Source of the DNA: Nannobrachium achirus
Taxonomy: Eukaryota > Chordata > Actinopteri > Myctophiformes > Myctophidae
NCBI GenBank assembly: GCA_963921795.1
Contig: OY997644.1
Location: forward strand, 4,507,522-4,571,521
Length of the DNA: 64,000 bases
Direction: 5' to 3'
In this document: positions 11,028 to 19,613 of the stretch, in pieces
Layout: each line of letters starts with the position of its first letter
Numbering within the stretch: position 1 is the stretch's first letter
The notes under the pieces: model-generated
Told to the model about the DNA's origin: nothing
Seen by the model: only the letters and a program-made list of their open reading frames with translations
Databases searched by the model: none
Position numbers and translations under genes: made by a program

Positions 11028-12338
11028 ATGTCACTAATACACAGCATGTCGGAAGTCGTGGCCAAAAGTGAATTAGACATTTTCAGCGTCCCTTTCACGC
11101 AAACCTCCATTGAAAAATGTACATATCAGGAAATACCCCCAATTTCAGCTATTTCAGACACAGGCCCCCTGGAGTTTTATATTACAGGAAGTAGCGACGA
11201 TTACATTGACATGAACGGTTCTTATATCTATCTACGAGCTAAAATTACAAAAGGGGATGGTACTGCTATAGCCGGAGACGAAAAGGTTGGATTTGTGAAT
11301 TATCCTGGCGCTAGTTTATTCTCACAGGTGGACATCATGCTAGGTGATACATTAATTTCACACAGTTCGAGCACGTATCCGTATCGAGGTATGATCGAAT
11401 GTCTACTGAATTACGGGGCGGATAGCCTGCATACTCAATTTGGAAATGGACTTTTCGTGAAAGACAGCACCAGTTCAATGGACGACACAGATCCGGCTGG
11501 GGATAATGCTGGTCTATCAAGAAGAGGATCATATAGTTCGGGGAGTAAAGTGGTGGAGCTGACCGCTCCGATACACGGTGATATGTTTTTCCAAGAAAAA
11601 CTATTGATAAATGGTGTCGACATTAAGTTGAAATTCATCCGATCAAAAGATGAATTTTGTCTAATGGCTGATGATCCAACTAAACGCTATAAGGTGGACA
11701 TTCTGACAGCCAGTATTTACATCAAAAAGGTTGCGGTGGCACCGGGTGTGCGCATGGCACACGCTAAAGCGATCACCCATACAAACGCAAAATATTCGAA
11801 TGATCGCGTTTGTCTGAAAAATTTCTCAATCCCTCAGGGGACACGTGTATGTAACCAGGAGAATCTATTTCTGGGGCAAATGCCAAAGTTTGTGGTTATA
11901 GCATTTGTAGATAATGACGGGTTCACAGGGAACTATAAAAACAATCCGTTTTTGTTTCATCACTACAATCTTGAATATCTATGTCTACACGCGGACGGGA
12001 TTTCTTACCCCTCACGACCATTCCAGCCAGACTTCGAAAACGAACACTATGCACGTGAATATTTCCAACTAATAGACAGTACGGGACGATATTTGAAAGA
12101 CAGACCTTTAGGAATCACCCGTAAAGAGTTTGGACATGGATATACGCTTTTCTGTTTCAATCTGGAGGCAGACGGAGGATGTGGACAGCATGTTTCGCTT
12201 ATGAAGGCGGGGAATGTTCGCCTTGAAGCGAGATTTAGATCAGCGCTACCTAAAACAGTTAACTTGATTTGTTATGCTATCTTCGACTCAGTCCTTGAGA
12301 TATCAGGTCGTAGACAGGTCTTAATTGACCACTATTAA
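11028..12338 (+). CDS. MCP: Polinton major capsid protein (double jelly-roll) candidate, 436 aa
   Basis: The N-terminus (SELDIFSVPFTQTSIEKC) and the following beta-rich stretch (GPLEFYITGSSDDYIDMNGSYIYLRAKI) match what I know of Polinton hexon-like proteins, often annotated in animal genomes only as uncharacterised F54H12.2-like proteins. Later segments (YLCLHADGISYPSRPFQPDF, GYTLFCFNLEADG) are also typical. The double jelly-roll fold is family knowledge, not visible directly. The frame is intact. Two in-frame ATGs (residues 1 and 7) are possible starts; I keep the first, 17 nt after the preceding gene. The protease follows three bases after the stop codon. Confidence 0.85.
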   Translation: MSLIHSMSEVVAKSELDIFSVPFTQTSIEKCTYQEIPPISAISDTGPLEFYITGSSDDYIDMNGSYIYLRAKITKGDGTAIAGDEKVGFVNYPGASLFSQVDIMLGDTLISHSSSTYPYRGMIECLLNYGADSLHTQFGNGLFVKDSTSSMDDTDPAGDNAGLSRRGSYSSGSKVVELTAPIHGDMFFQEKLLINGVDIKLKFIRSKDEFCLMADDPTKRYKVDILTASIYIKKVAVAPGVRMAHAKAITHTNAKYSNDRVCLKNFSIPQGTRVCNQENLFLGQMPKFVVIAFVDNDGFTGNYKNNPFLFHHYNLEYLCLHADGISYPSRPFQPDFENEHYAREYFQLIDSTGRYLKDRPLGITRKEFGHGYTLFCFNLEADGGCGQHVSLMKAGNVRLEARFRSALPKTVNLICYAIFDSVLEISGRRQVLIDHY

Positions 12339-12341
12339 TCT

Positions 12342-12866
12342 ATGTTAGTAATGAATACCATAGAATTAAATGGCATTGTTGAAAAAATTCTCATTAAAAC
12401 CACCAACTCGTTAGGAGTTTTAGCATGTGATCAACTGCCGCGCTGTAGAATCGACAATCTACCGATAATGGCCATTGTGAATACAGATCCTTCGTCACTG
12501 CCTGGTACACATTGGATAGCCATCTATATTACATATGATAGACAGGGATATTTCTTTGACTCTTTTGGAAAACCCCCAACCTCACCAGAATTTCCTAGAA
12601 ATATAATAAATTTTCTATACATGAATTGTAAGACATTTTTCTATTCAACGAAACAAGTTCAGGATATACAGGCCACAACATGCGGTGAACATTTGTTGTT
12701 CTTCCTAGATAAAATCCAGACAGGATGTAGTTATCAGAGGATTCTGAACATGTATACTCATAACTTGACTTGTAATGACATTATGGTATGTGCGTTTGTT
12801 AAAACGATTCACCCTAATTTATGTCGAGGGCATAAATTCAGCTGTGTCCAATATGCTAAACATTGA
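12342..12866 (+). CDS. PRO: Adenain-like (Ulp1-family) cysteine protease, 174 aa
   Basis: This is a maturation protease for virion precursors. The catalytic triad is readable in the adenain order and spacing: H57 in GTHWIAIYI, D73 in GYFFDSFG and C114 in TTCGEHLLFFL, with Q107 as a plausible oxyanion-hole glutamine. Length is near that of adenovirus protease. The frame is intact. It is the last gene of the rightward block; AATAAATAAA at about 12950 could serve as the block's polyadenylation signal. Likely substrates are the neighbouring 151-aa protein and the 110-aa protein, both with matching sites. Confidence 0.9.
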   Translation: MLVMNTIELNGIVEKILIKTTNSLGVLACDQLPRCRIDNLPIMAIVNTDPSSLPGTHWIAIYITYDRQGYFFDSFGKPPTSPEFPRNIINFLYMNCKTFFYSTKQVQDIQATTCGEHLLFFLDKIQTGCSYQRILNMYTHNLTCNDIMVCAFVKTIHPNLCRGHKFSCVQYAKH

Positions 12867-13253
12867 CTGTATGATGACGTGTTGTTACAGAAACTATCTA
12901 GGTAAACCATACTGAATGTGTATAATTATGTCTCATCATATTAGTATGAAATAAATAAAAAGTATGATACATCTGAGCCATTGTTATCCAGTTTCATTTT
13001 TATTTATGTAATGTGTACAAAAGGTTATTCACATTGATATCGTTGATGATAATACAGTTATCAGTCATAGCGTCATATCAAGGCACATCAGATCATCATC
13101 ACGCATACATAACCATAGTCAAACATTATATCTAACAACATAGAGCCAGACACATAGGCCATAACAATTGATATTGAAACAAGAAAGAAAACACAATAAG
13201 AAAATACAAATAAAATGAAAAAGGGGAGGTAAGAAAATAATAATATTGACCCC
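12867..13253. other. Convergent intergenic region of the Polinton
   Basis: Short AT-rich gap between the two gene blocks. It contains AATAAATAAA on the plus strand (about 12950) and a TTTATT (AATAAA on the minus strand) near 13006, so each block probably ends here. I see no gene or hairpin. Confidence 0.6.
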
Positions 13254-14036
13254 CTATCTGTAGGATAACCATGTCTTAGTGGGTGTAAACGCGAGAGTGT
13301 TTTTCTTAGTTCGACCCCTACTTCTCGACCTTCTAGAAGGCATCACCTCTTCACTTCTCGACCTATCACGTCTACTGTGTGATAAGTCACTCCGTCTTAT
13401 AGCACTAATGGTCTGTTTCACCTCAGAGTTAGGAACAGTGGAGAGAGGTATGTTCAATAATGCCAATTGTTTTAGAAAGTGGCCCCATCCTACCGGACGG
13501 TTTTCGTCACTCACGCGATAACCTGAAGTGACATTCTTGAGAAGATCGTAAATATGAGAACCGTTCACGATGTCGCCGTTAACGATTAGTTCTCCGTGAG
13601 GAGTCCACGATAGATGGTCTTTGGACTTAGACAGCATATCTACTATATGCGTGGCATATTTCTTATTTTTATCAGGCATGTGTTTCAAGATATCGGTTAT
13701 TACATGATCATCATCATGATTCACGTGGGGTGTAGATACAGGCCGCGTATTATCGGTGGACGGGGGGATATCCGCAGGCATTGAAAGTGTGAGAACATTC
13801 TTTTCATTAACGCCCTGTTTTACAAATGTGAGATACCGCTGTAATATGGCTGAATATCTTTTTGCCTTCTCGTGCATATCTATAGAGGGTGTAGATAACA
13901 GTTTCTGGATCTCACCGTCTAACTCATTCTCAGCAATAGTACGTATAGAGGTGTCCAATGCAGATGGTGATGATTGTTGTTTTAGTTTATCTAATTCATG
14001 TTGTGGGACAAGAAACATCTTCTGTACATGATCCAT
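13254..14036 (-). CDS. Polinton 260-aa protein with SR/RR-rich tail, function unknown
   Basis: The N-terminal half is helical and charged (PQHELDKLKQQSSPS, then KRYSAILQRYLTFVKQ). The middle carries a compact segment (about residues 140-200) with LSWTPHGELIVNGDIVNGSHIYDLL and GWGHFLKQLALL. The C-terminal 60 residues are rich in Arg-Ser pairs (SHSRRDRSRSEE, SRRSRSRGRTKK), suited to nucleic-acid binding or phosphorylation. I recognise the general type from fish Polintons but not a named family. It is the last gene of the leftward block, 17 nt after the 110-aa gene, which suggests a virion or assembly role. Confidence 0.75.
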   Translation of the reverse strand: MDHVQKMFLVPQHELDKLKQQSSPSALDTSIRTIAENELDGEIQKLLSTPSIDMHEKAKRYSAILQRYLTFVKQGVNEKNVLTLSMPADIPPSTDNTRPVSTPHVNHDDDHVITDILKHMPDKNKKYATHIVDMLSKSKDHLSWTPHGELIVNGDIVNGSHIYDLLKNVTSGYRVSDENRPVGWGHFLKQLALLNIPLSTVPNSEVKQTISAIRRSDLSHSRRDRSRSEEVMPSRRSRSRGRTKKNTLAFTPTKTWLSYR

Positions 14037-14053
14037 GTGATATGATAGTTAAA

Positions 14054-14386
14054 TCAGCTCCTCGAGAAAAGACTTGTTATGAATGGCAGTGCAGCGGTAA
14101 GCAGCGGGAATATAAATCCACCCCCTTTCTGATTAACAAGTTTCTTTTTCCTAGCTACACCAACACCCTTAGATGCAAACAGTCTTAACCCCGATTTCTG
14201 TTTCTGAAGCTGTGTATACTGTCTCCTTGTTAATGGTATTTTCCCATTCAATACATTGAGAGCTATTTCACATATAGCATTCAGAAAGTCCGGTCGTGCG
14301 TTCTTGAGAATAATCCTCCTTGCTGCGGGCCTCGCTTTATATAGCCTCTCGAGGAGGACTAGGTTTCTACGCATACATGCAGACAT
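14054..14386 (-). CDS. Small basic Polinton protein with hydrophobic C-terminus, 110 aa
   Basis: Residues 1-80 are basic and helical (RRNLVLLERLYKARPAARR; PLTRRQYTQLQKQKSG). The end is a short hydrophobic segment, GFIFPLLTAALPFITSLF. Between them lies NQKGG|G (cut after residue 89), fitting the adenain rule [Q]-X-G-G|X, so maturation could free the hydrophobic peptide. Proteins of this shape are common in Polinton/adintovirus-like elements; a virion membrane-active or core role is inference. It starts two bases after the ATPase stop. Confidence 0.75.
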   Translation of the reverse strand: MSACMRRNLVLLERLYKARPAARRIILKNARPDFLNAICEIALNVLNGKIPLTRRQYTQLQKQKSGLRLFASKGVGVARKKKLVNQKGGGFIFPLLTAALPFITSLFSRS

Positions 14387-14388
14387 AT

Positions 14389-15135
14389 TTATGGCACGTG
14401 TTTTTTAGGTAGATATACAACTGGTGTGCTCGATAGTATATCTGATCTGAGTCGTAAACAGTCAGGGGTCGTCGCTTTAAAGTCTATAAGAAGGTGGCCA
14501 TACGGCCTGCTTGTTGCATCGTTAAACGCCTGAAGAAAATACTGTACATTGCGAGGATACATTTGTCGTGCTAGTAGAGATATCTGAAACGCGTCGCGTG
14601 GATTCTTAAAGAGGAGCATAAGTTGTGTATTAAGACTGATTGTACGGCTTGCTTTCCCTTGAACAAACAAATTTTGCATTAGGTAAATACAGCTTAAATT
14701 TCGGTGATGGACATACTGAGTAAAAACTTTTTCTACTTCTAAATTATTACAAGCCTCATTCATTAAATCATCAATAATTAACAGATTATTAGCACTGACA
14801 GGCAGAATTGACTCATCGGCTAGTGATTTAGGAATCCCTTGAATGAAATGAATAGAGCGTATCTTCAATAACTGATTGAACATGGGCTGCCAGCACGAAT
14901 ATACGTATACTAAATTATCTATTTTCTCTGAAAACATCTTGTCAGCATTCTTGATAAGTTCTGCAACAAAATGAGTCTTTCCGCAGTTTGACGGACCGCT
15001 CACTACCATTGAGAAGGGATGTTGCAGTTTCGACCGATACCCAGTTGCTTCCCTATGAAGGGGAACCCTGGTATCCATAGGGATATGTCGTGAAATCGTC
15101 GGCGACTCTGCGTTTGTTGTAAACAGTTTGAACAC
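14389..15135 (-). CDS. ATP: Genome-packaging ATPase (FtsK/HerA, A32-like), 248 aa
   Basis: Walker A is GPSNCGKT (residues 47-54), preceded by the strand FSMVVS. Walker B is NLLIIDDL (about 117-124). This is the packaging ATPase of Polintons and related double-jelly-roll viruses, which drives DNA into capsids. Two starts are possible: 15135, overlapping the polymerase 3' end by 83 nt, or Met20 at 15078, which still overlaps and begins MDTRVPLHREATGYR, closer to the expected length. The overlap implies tight co-evolution of the two genes. The frame is intact. Confidence 0.92.
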   Translation of the reverse strand: MFKLFTTNAESPTISRHIPMDTRVPLHREATGYRSKLQHPFSMVVSGPSNCGKTHFVAELIKNADKMFSEKIDNLVYVYSCWQPMFNQLLKIRSIHFIQGIPKSLADESILPVSANNLLIIDDLMNEACNNLEVEKVFTQYVHHRNLSCIYLMQNLFVQGKASRTISLNTQLMLLFKNPRDAFQISLLARQMYPRNVQYFLQAFNDATSRPYGHLLIDFKATTPDCLRLRSDILSSTPVVYLPKKHVP

Positions 15136-18100
15136 GTTTCGTTTGTGTAGCGTTTGTGAGCTGTATGTGCTTTTTATCCCGCCGGATAGTGTCTGACGTT
15201 ACATATAGACAGTCTGGTGATTTTTGATTGGCCACAAATGACAGAACCAATTGCTTCAAAGCATCGGGGGTGACGATGGCAGCGTTTCTCGCATTTAGGG
15301 TAATACCCTTCCATTTTACAACGGTTTTCCCCTGGTTGGTGATGTAAGAATAACTTTTAGGGCCCCCGGAGATGTAACGCGTAATATAGTCCAAACCGTC
15401 ACCGGTGGGGTCATTAATCTCATCTGTGAGATCGCCGAGGTATGGACCCAGCGGAGGGATCCATTCGCCGGGGTTAGCTACCAGCAAAACAGAGTCGGTA
15501 TCGGCGTACAGGCATCTGCGTCCTAGTTTATCCAGTAGAGAATATAGCATTAATCGCGCATGGGCAGTCGTCATAGCACCTATGAAAACGTTAACATCAT
15601 TTGACCTCCCAGCCTGCGGAACAGTATAAGTATATTGTACCATAGCCGTATGTTCATTCACAAAGTGAAACTGGGAGATTTTAAAATCGTTGCTAAAAAT
15701 TAGCTTACAGAATTGCTGTGGATCGGTTACCAACTCTGTCTGAGGTAGATTCCCCCTCATACAGAACCGCCCCCACAACGAATTTAAAAGCAGTTTATTA
15801 CAGTTGCGCATAGCTTTGTTGACCGAAATCTTTTCATGATCAAGCTGAATCCCTTCGTGTTTATAATAGTCAGATATGTATCTATCTTTTTCTTCTGCAG
15901 TTGTCACATTGGCAGGATAACCACTGGCTTCTTGCTTGCACTTCATGAACGCTTTAACATAACCACTGAATAACGCGGTTGACTGTTTAGGGAAATGCCA
16001 CACCTCAGCGATAGAAACAAGAGTGTAGCCTTTCTCGAGAGCCTTTTCAATTTCAAAACTGACCCACGTGCCGTGCAACATTCTTTCATCGATAGAGTGG
16101 GTACAGTAGGGGGTCTGATTTAGAGCGTTTGCACACGCCATGCATAGTGGAAACATGAGTTTTCCATGACATCTAACGGGTAACACCGGATGATATAGTC
16201 CCCGGGGCGGTAGCACTGTACACTTTACGAAGCCGAAATATTGAGATATGTCAGCAAAGTCTTTGATGATAATCTGGGGGTGGCCAACAGGGTAAGATTT
16301 GTGTGCCTGGACGTATGGGTATAATGATGTGAAGTCATAATACAATATCTTCTCACCAGGCTGACTAACCTCATGAATGAGTTTAAAAGCATTAGTGCGT
16401 CCTCCATAAAGCGCATCTCTGGGGTTGAGACGTTCAGGATGCGTGTATACATTTTTTAAAAATGCTTGGACATTGGGGTCTCCTGCTTTCATTTTAAGCC
16501 ACTGACACTCCCACATAACTCTGACATTTTTCTTGTGATCGTTTTTAAGACTGGATATTTTGGCCATAAAATGATCATATAACACGCCAAAGGTACATTG
16601 AGTTACTTTGTTGAATTCGCTGCGTTTATGACACCCATCCTGCAAATGCCCGTGCCACCAACATCCTGCAAATTCTAACACAGTGTTCGTCTCCGGATTA
16701 TGTGCATCTACATAAAACCGTCCAATTTTATCCTCACCAAAATTTAATGCATGCCTATACGTACAGTTTTCTGTATACATTAAATATTCAATCCATTGTA
16801 TTGAGGCGTTTGAAAACGCTTTGTGCTGATTGATGTAGGCATTTTCATACGTGAGGGCTATAGTCTCATCTTTTAGAAAGTTAGTCTTGTAAACACGCAT
16901 GCATGCACCGGGCAGTGTCGTACAAGATAATGGATCCACACCTGTGGACCCAATGAATGCGTCTCTGTATCGTACAAGTGCTTCGCGTAATATTTCAACG
17001 TCGTTCCTGCAGTAATAGGCGAGCTCGCTCTGAAGATTGAAGATCTTGCCTGCTACTGTACCGTACCATTTCATGAAGTCCACTTTATCAGAGCCATGCA
17101 TTTGCTCGTACCCGTAGTAATATGGTTCCGGATAGACATCCCTATACGTCTGGTTTTCAGGGGTATTAAATTTATGCGGAAATAACCCTTTGGACTTTTC
17201 GGGGAAACCCATAGCTGAAGGGGTACTTGACAGCTTCATCGGGAGGAAAGAGCAACTGTCGATATACCTCTGTTTATAATGGGGGTCTGTCAGGATGATT
17301 ATCCTGTTGCCGCGCATGATAGTATCAACTTTAATACCCCTATCGACCATCTGACGTAGCAGAATATGGCTATCAAACCCTGCCGCATTATGCGCAATGA
17401 ATGTATACCCTATGTACCTCTCTTGTCTGTAGTTATCAATAAACGCGTTAACACACTCCTCCCCTCCCATTTTAAATGTGTCGACTGGTTTTTTATCCAA
17501 CCCCATCGCATATACATAATTAGCAACATGTGTACCGTTAACATCCTGGGTTTCAAAGTCATAAATGATATATTTTGTCTCAAGCTCCTTTTTCCGTGGA
17601 ATGGTGGTTATAAAGCATGAATGGTCTGTACCAGAGGGTATTTCCTGTTGGCAGTGAGTGCACACTGACTGCCCACATTTATGCTTCTGCTTTGCATTAC
17701 GGTTGTGCAGCGTGTTACAATCTTTACAACGTATTAACGTCTCGCACGGTACAAAATTTGCTATGGGGGAACATTTTTCATGCTGCGCGTTACACGCCTT
17801 AGATCTACAAATCTGGTTGCATTTTAGACATAACGAGCGTACAGGTTCATCGTCAGATATGCTCTTGCAGTTTGTGAAGCAGACACTACACAACTCTGCA
17901 CAGGAATGTTTCGTTCGATCGTTACACCCGCTGAAACAATAATTGCATGCATAGGAATTTCCATGAAACACATTCGGCTTCAGGATGAGGCAGTAATGGT
18001 CATTTCGCAGATAAATTTGTATTTTATCACTATCACTTTCTGGGTTATGACCTCTGGTAGTTTGGAAAAGAGTGACGTTTTTCTGCTCATTACTGTGATG

Positions 18101-19411
18101 GAAAACAATTATTTTTTTATCCAATAGAGCTTCAAATGTGGATATGTCCCCCAGTTCAACTCTATGATCGGGGGGAAGTCCTGATTGTGACTGTATATCC
18201 CTAGCAATAGAGTCCAGTGCATCGATATGACTATCCGGGTGTAAGTACCGGGCCACGCATAAAGAAAAGCAGAGATTATCTGTGTTATCGGGACAAAAGA
18301 GAGCTTTTTTCAATAGTTTTTTCTCCATTAGCATATTAAATGGTACTCTGCTTTTACCAAGTCTACGGTGTCTACTGCCACCACTGCTCCCACATGCAAT
18401 GTTGATAGTCATACACAACTGCTCATCCGCTAATATCTCGTCATTGCTTTGTATGACATTAGCAACCTCCTCTACAAAATGACCAGCAATGTCGGGGCTA
18501 TCCGCGCGCACAACCGTGGTTACATCGCTGGCGAGTGTGGGGCCGTCTAAAGTAATGCTTAGAATACTTCCAGGTGTTGACTGTTCCACAGCTCTATTAA
18601 TGGGGTGTGATAAACAGCTCTTTATTAACTCAGGTATTAGACTCAGATTATCAGTGGGTATCTTACTGAAATCTATAGCTTCACGGATCACTTTTGCATT
18701 AAATTTTGGTATGCATGTAGTTTGCGTTCTTTGAGTATCGGATGTCTCATTACCCCTATCTGTATTTACAGCTGCCCCATGTTCACTCATACGACTAGTA
18801 CTACCACTGGCCGTATTACGTACCCCATATCCTATCTGCAATGGGGTGACTGCATTTTGACATGCATCTGTGGTCATAGTGTTGGTGGAATCAGGGGATA
18901 TAGGTGAAATGTCGTGCTCAGAATCAGAGTTTGACATTTCGGAGATATCGTCTATTTCCATCACCATGTCAGACTCACTGATATGCTCTCCGCTATGGGG
19001 AAAGTTACGCAGTATATCATTAGTTTTGATCATACTATCGGTTAAGAAACCAGCTATATCATTGCATTCAGCCATGCAAGTATCCATGATAGCATCAATA
19101 TTAGAATCATCGTCAACACCCCCGGGCGCCATCCACTCCATAGACATATTATTGTTTTCTACCTGATAAGTATTCATGATAGCGTCAATATCGCGATCGT
19201 CCACGGCCTCCCCAGAACGATCCTCGGTCGTAGGTATGTTACTGTTATCTATCTGTAGGGTATTCATGAAAGCATCATAAATACGATCCTCGATAACCCC
19301 TCCATGTGGGACCCGTAACATAGATATACCAGTGGTCTCTATCTGCTGACTAGCCATGATAGCATCCATATTATGATCGTCATCGTCACTATCCCGATGG
19401 ACCCCCGCCAT
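15053..19411 (-). CDS. POLB: Protein-primed family B DNA polymerase with long N-terminal extension, about 1452 aa
   Basis: The open frame begins at 19441, but the ATG at 19411 (AAAATGGCGG) has the better context. Residue numbers count from 19441. Exonuclease motifs: DFET (about 625), HNAAGFD (about 685), YYCRNDVE (about 810). Polymerase motifs: A, DFTSLYPYV (about 1037); B, NKLLLNSLWGRF (about 1220); C, YADTDSV (about 1312). All are intact. The extension holds an acidic region with three or four repeats of the type D-I-D-A-I-M-x-T (residues 25-115). Next is a module with DNLCFSLC (about 390) and NDHYCLIL (about 481) resembling the Cys and His boxes of an OTU-like protease, then a Cys/His cluster (about 500-600) likely to bind zinc. 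The enzyme would replicate the element from its termini. AATATAAG on the minus strand (19455-19462) is a TATA-like candidate. Confidence 0.95.
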   Translation of the reverse strand: MAGVHRDSDDDDHNMDAIMASQQIETTGISMLRVPHGGVIEDRIYDAFMNTLQIDNSNIPTTEDRSGEAVDDRDIDAIMNTYQVENNNMSMEWMAPGGVDDDSNIDAIMDTCMAECNDIAGFLTDSMIKTNDILRNFPHSGEHISESDMVMEIDDISEMSNSDSEHDISPISPDSTNTMTTDACQNAVTPLQIGYGVRNTASGSTSRMSEHGAAVNTDRGNETSDTQRTQTTCIPKFNAKVIREAIDFSKIPTDNLSLIPELIKSCLSHPINRAVEQSTPGSILSITLDGPTLASDVTTVVRADSPDIAGHFVEEVANVIQSNDEILADEQLCMTINIACGSSGGSRHRRLGKSRVPFNMLMEKKLLKKALFCPDNTDNLCFSLCVARYLHPDSHIDALDSIARDIQSQSGLPPDHRVELGDISTFEALLDKKIIVFHHSNEQKNVTLFQTTRGHNPESDSDKIQIYLRNDHYCLILKPNVFHGNSYACNYCFSGCNDRTKHSCAELCSVCFTNCKSISDDEPVRSLCLKCNQICRSKACNAQHEKCSPIANFVPCETLIRCKDCNTLHNRNAKQKHKCGQSVCTHCQQEIPSGTDHSCFITTIPRKKELETKYIIYDFETQDVNGTHVANYVYAMGLDKKPVDTFKMGGEECVNAFIDNYRQERYIGYTFIAHNAAGFDSHILLRQMVDRGIKVDTIMRGNRIIILTDPHYKQRYIDSCSFLPMKLSSTPSAMGFPEKSKGLFPHKFNTPENQTYRDVYPEPYYYGYEQMHGSDKVDFMKWYGTVAGKIFNLQSELAYYCRNDVEILREALVRYRDAFIGSTGVDPLSCTTLPGACMRVYKTNFLKDETIALTYENAYINQHKAFSNASIQWIEYLMYTENCTYRHALNFGEDKIGRFYVDAHNPETNTVLEFAGCWWHGHLQDGCHKRSEFNKVTQCTFGVLYDHFMAKISSLKNDHKKNVRVMWECQWLKMKAGDPNVQAFLKNVYTHPERLNPRDALYGGRTNAFKLIHEVSQPGEKILYYDFTSLYPYVQAHKSYPVGHPQIIIKDFADISQYFGFVKCTVLPPRGLYHPVLPVRCHGKLMFPLCMACANALNQTPYCTHSIDERMLHGTWVSFEIEKALEKGYTLVSIAEVWHFPKQSTALFSGYVKAFMKCKQEASGYPANVTTAEEKDRYISDYYKHEGIQLDHEKISVNKAMRNCNKLLLNSLWGRFCMRGNLPQTELVTDPQQFCKLIFSNDFKISQFHFVNEHTAMVQYTYTVPQAGRSNDVNVFIGAMTTAHARLMLYSLLDKLGRRCLYADTDSVLLVANPGEWIPPLGPYLGDLTDEINDPTGDGLDYITRYISGGPKSYSYITNQGKTVVKWKGITLNARNAAIVTPDALKQLVLSFVANQKSPDCLYVTSDTIRRDKKHIQLTNATQTKRVQTVYNKRRVADDFTTYPYGYQGSPS

Positions 19412-19613
19412 TTTAAGATGTATATAGATTATTTCCAACACAATTTAGTGAATACTTATATTGTACAGTATATGGTAGCTCCCAGAATTCCTATGATCCT
19501 TAACGATATGGTTATGATCTCATAGACTAGTAATAGAGAAAAAAAGAAAAAAAAAAAAAAGTTAAAATAACAAAAAATGTGTATCGGTCAACCTCTTCCA
19601 ACCATTTGATATG

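Noticed and set aside
19441-19441. Polymerase start at the first ATG of the frame
   Set aside because: The ATG ten codons downstream (19411) has a stronger initiation context and begins the charged N-terminus.
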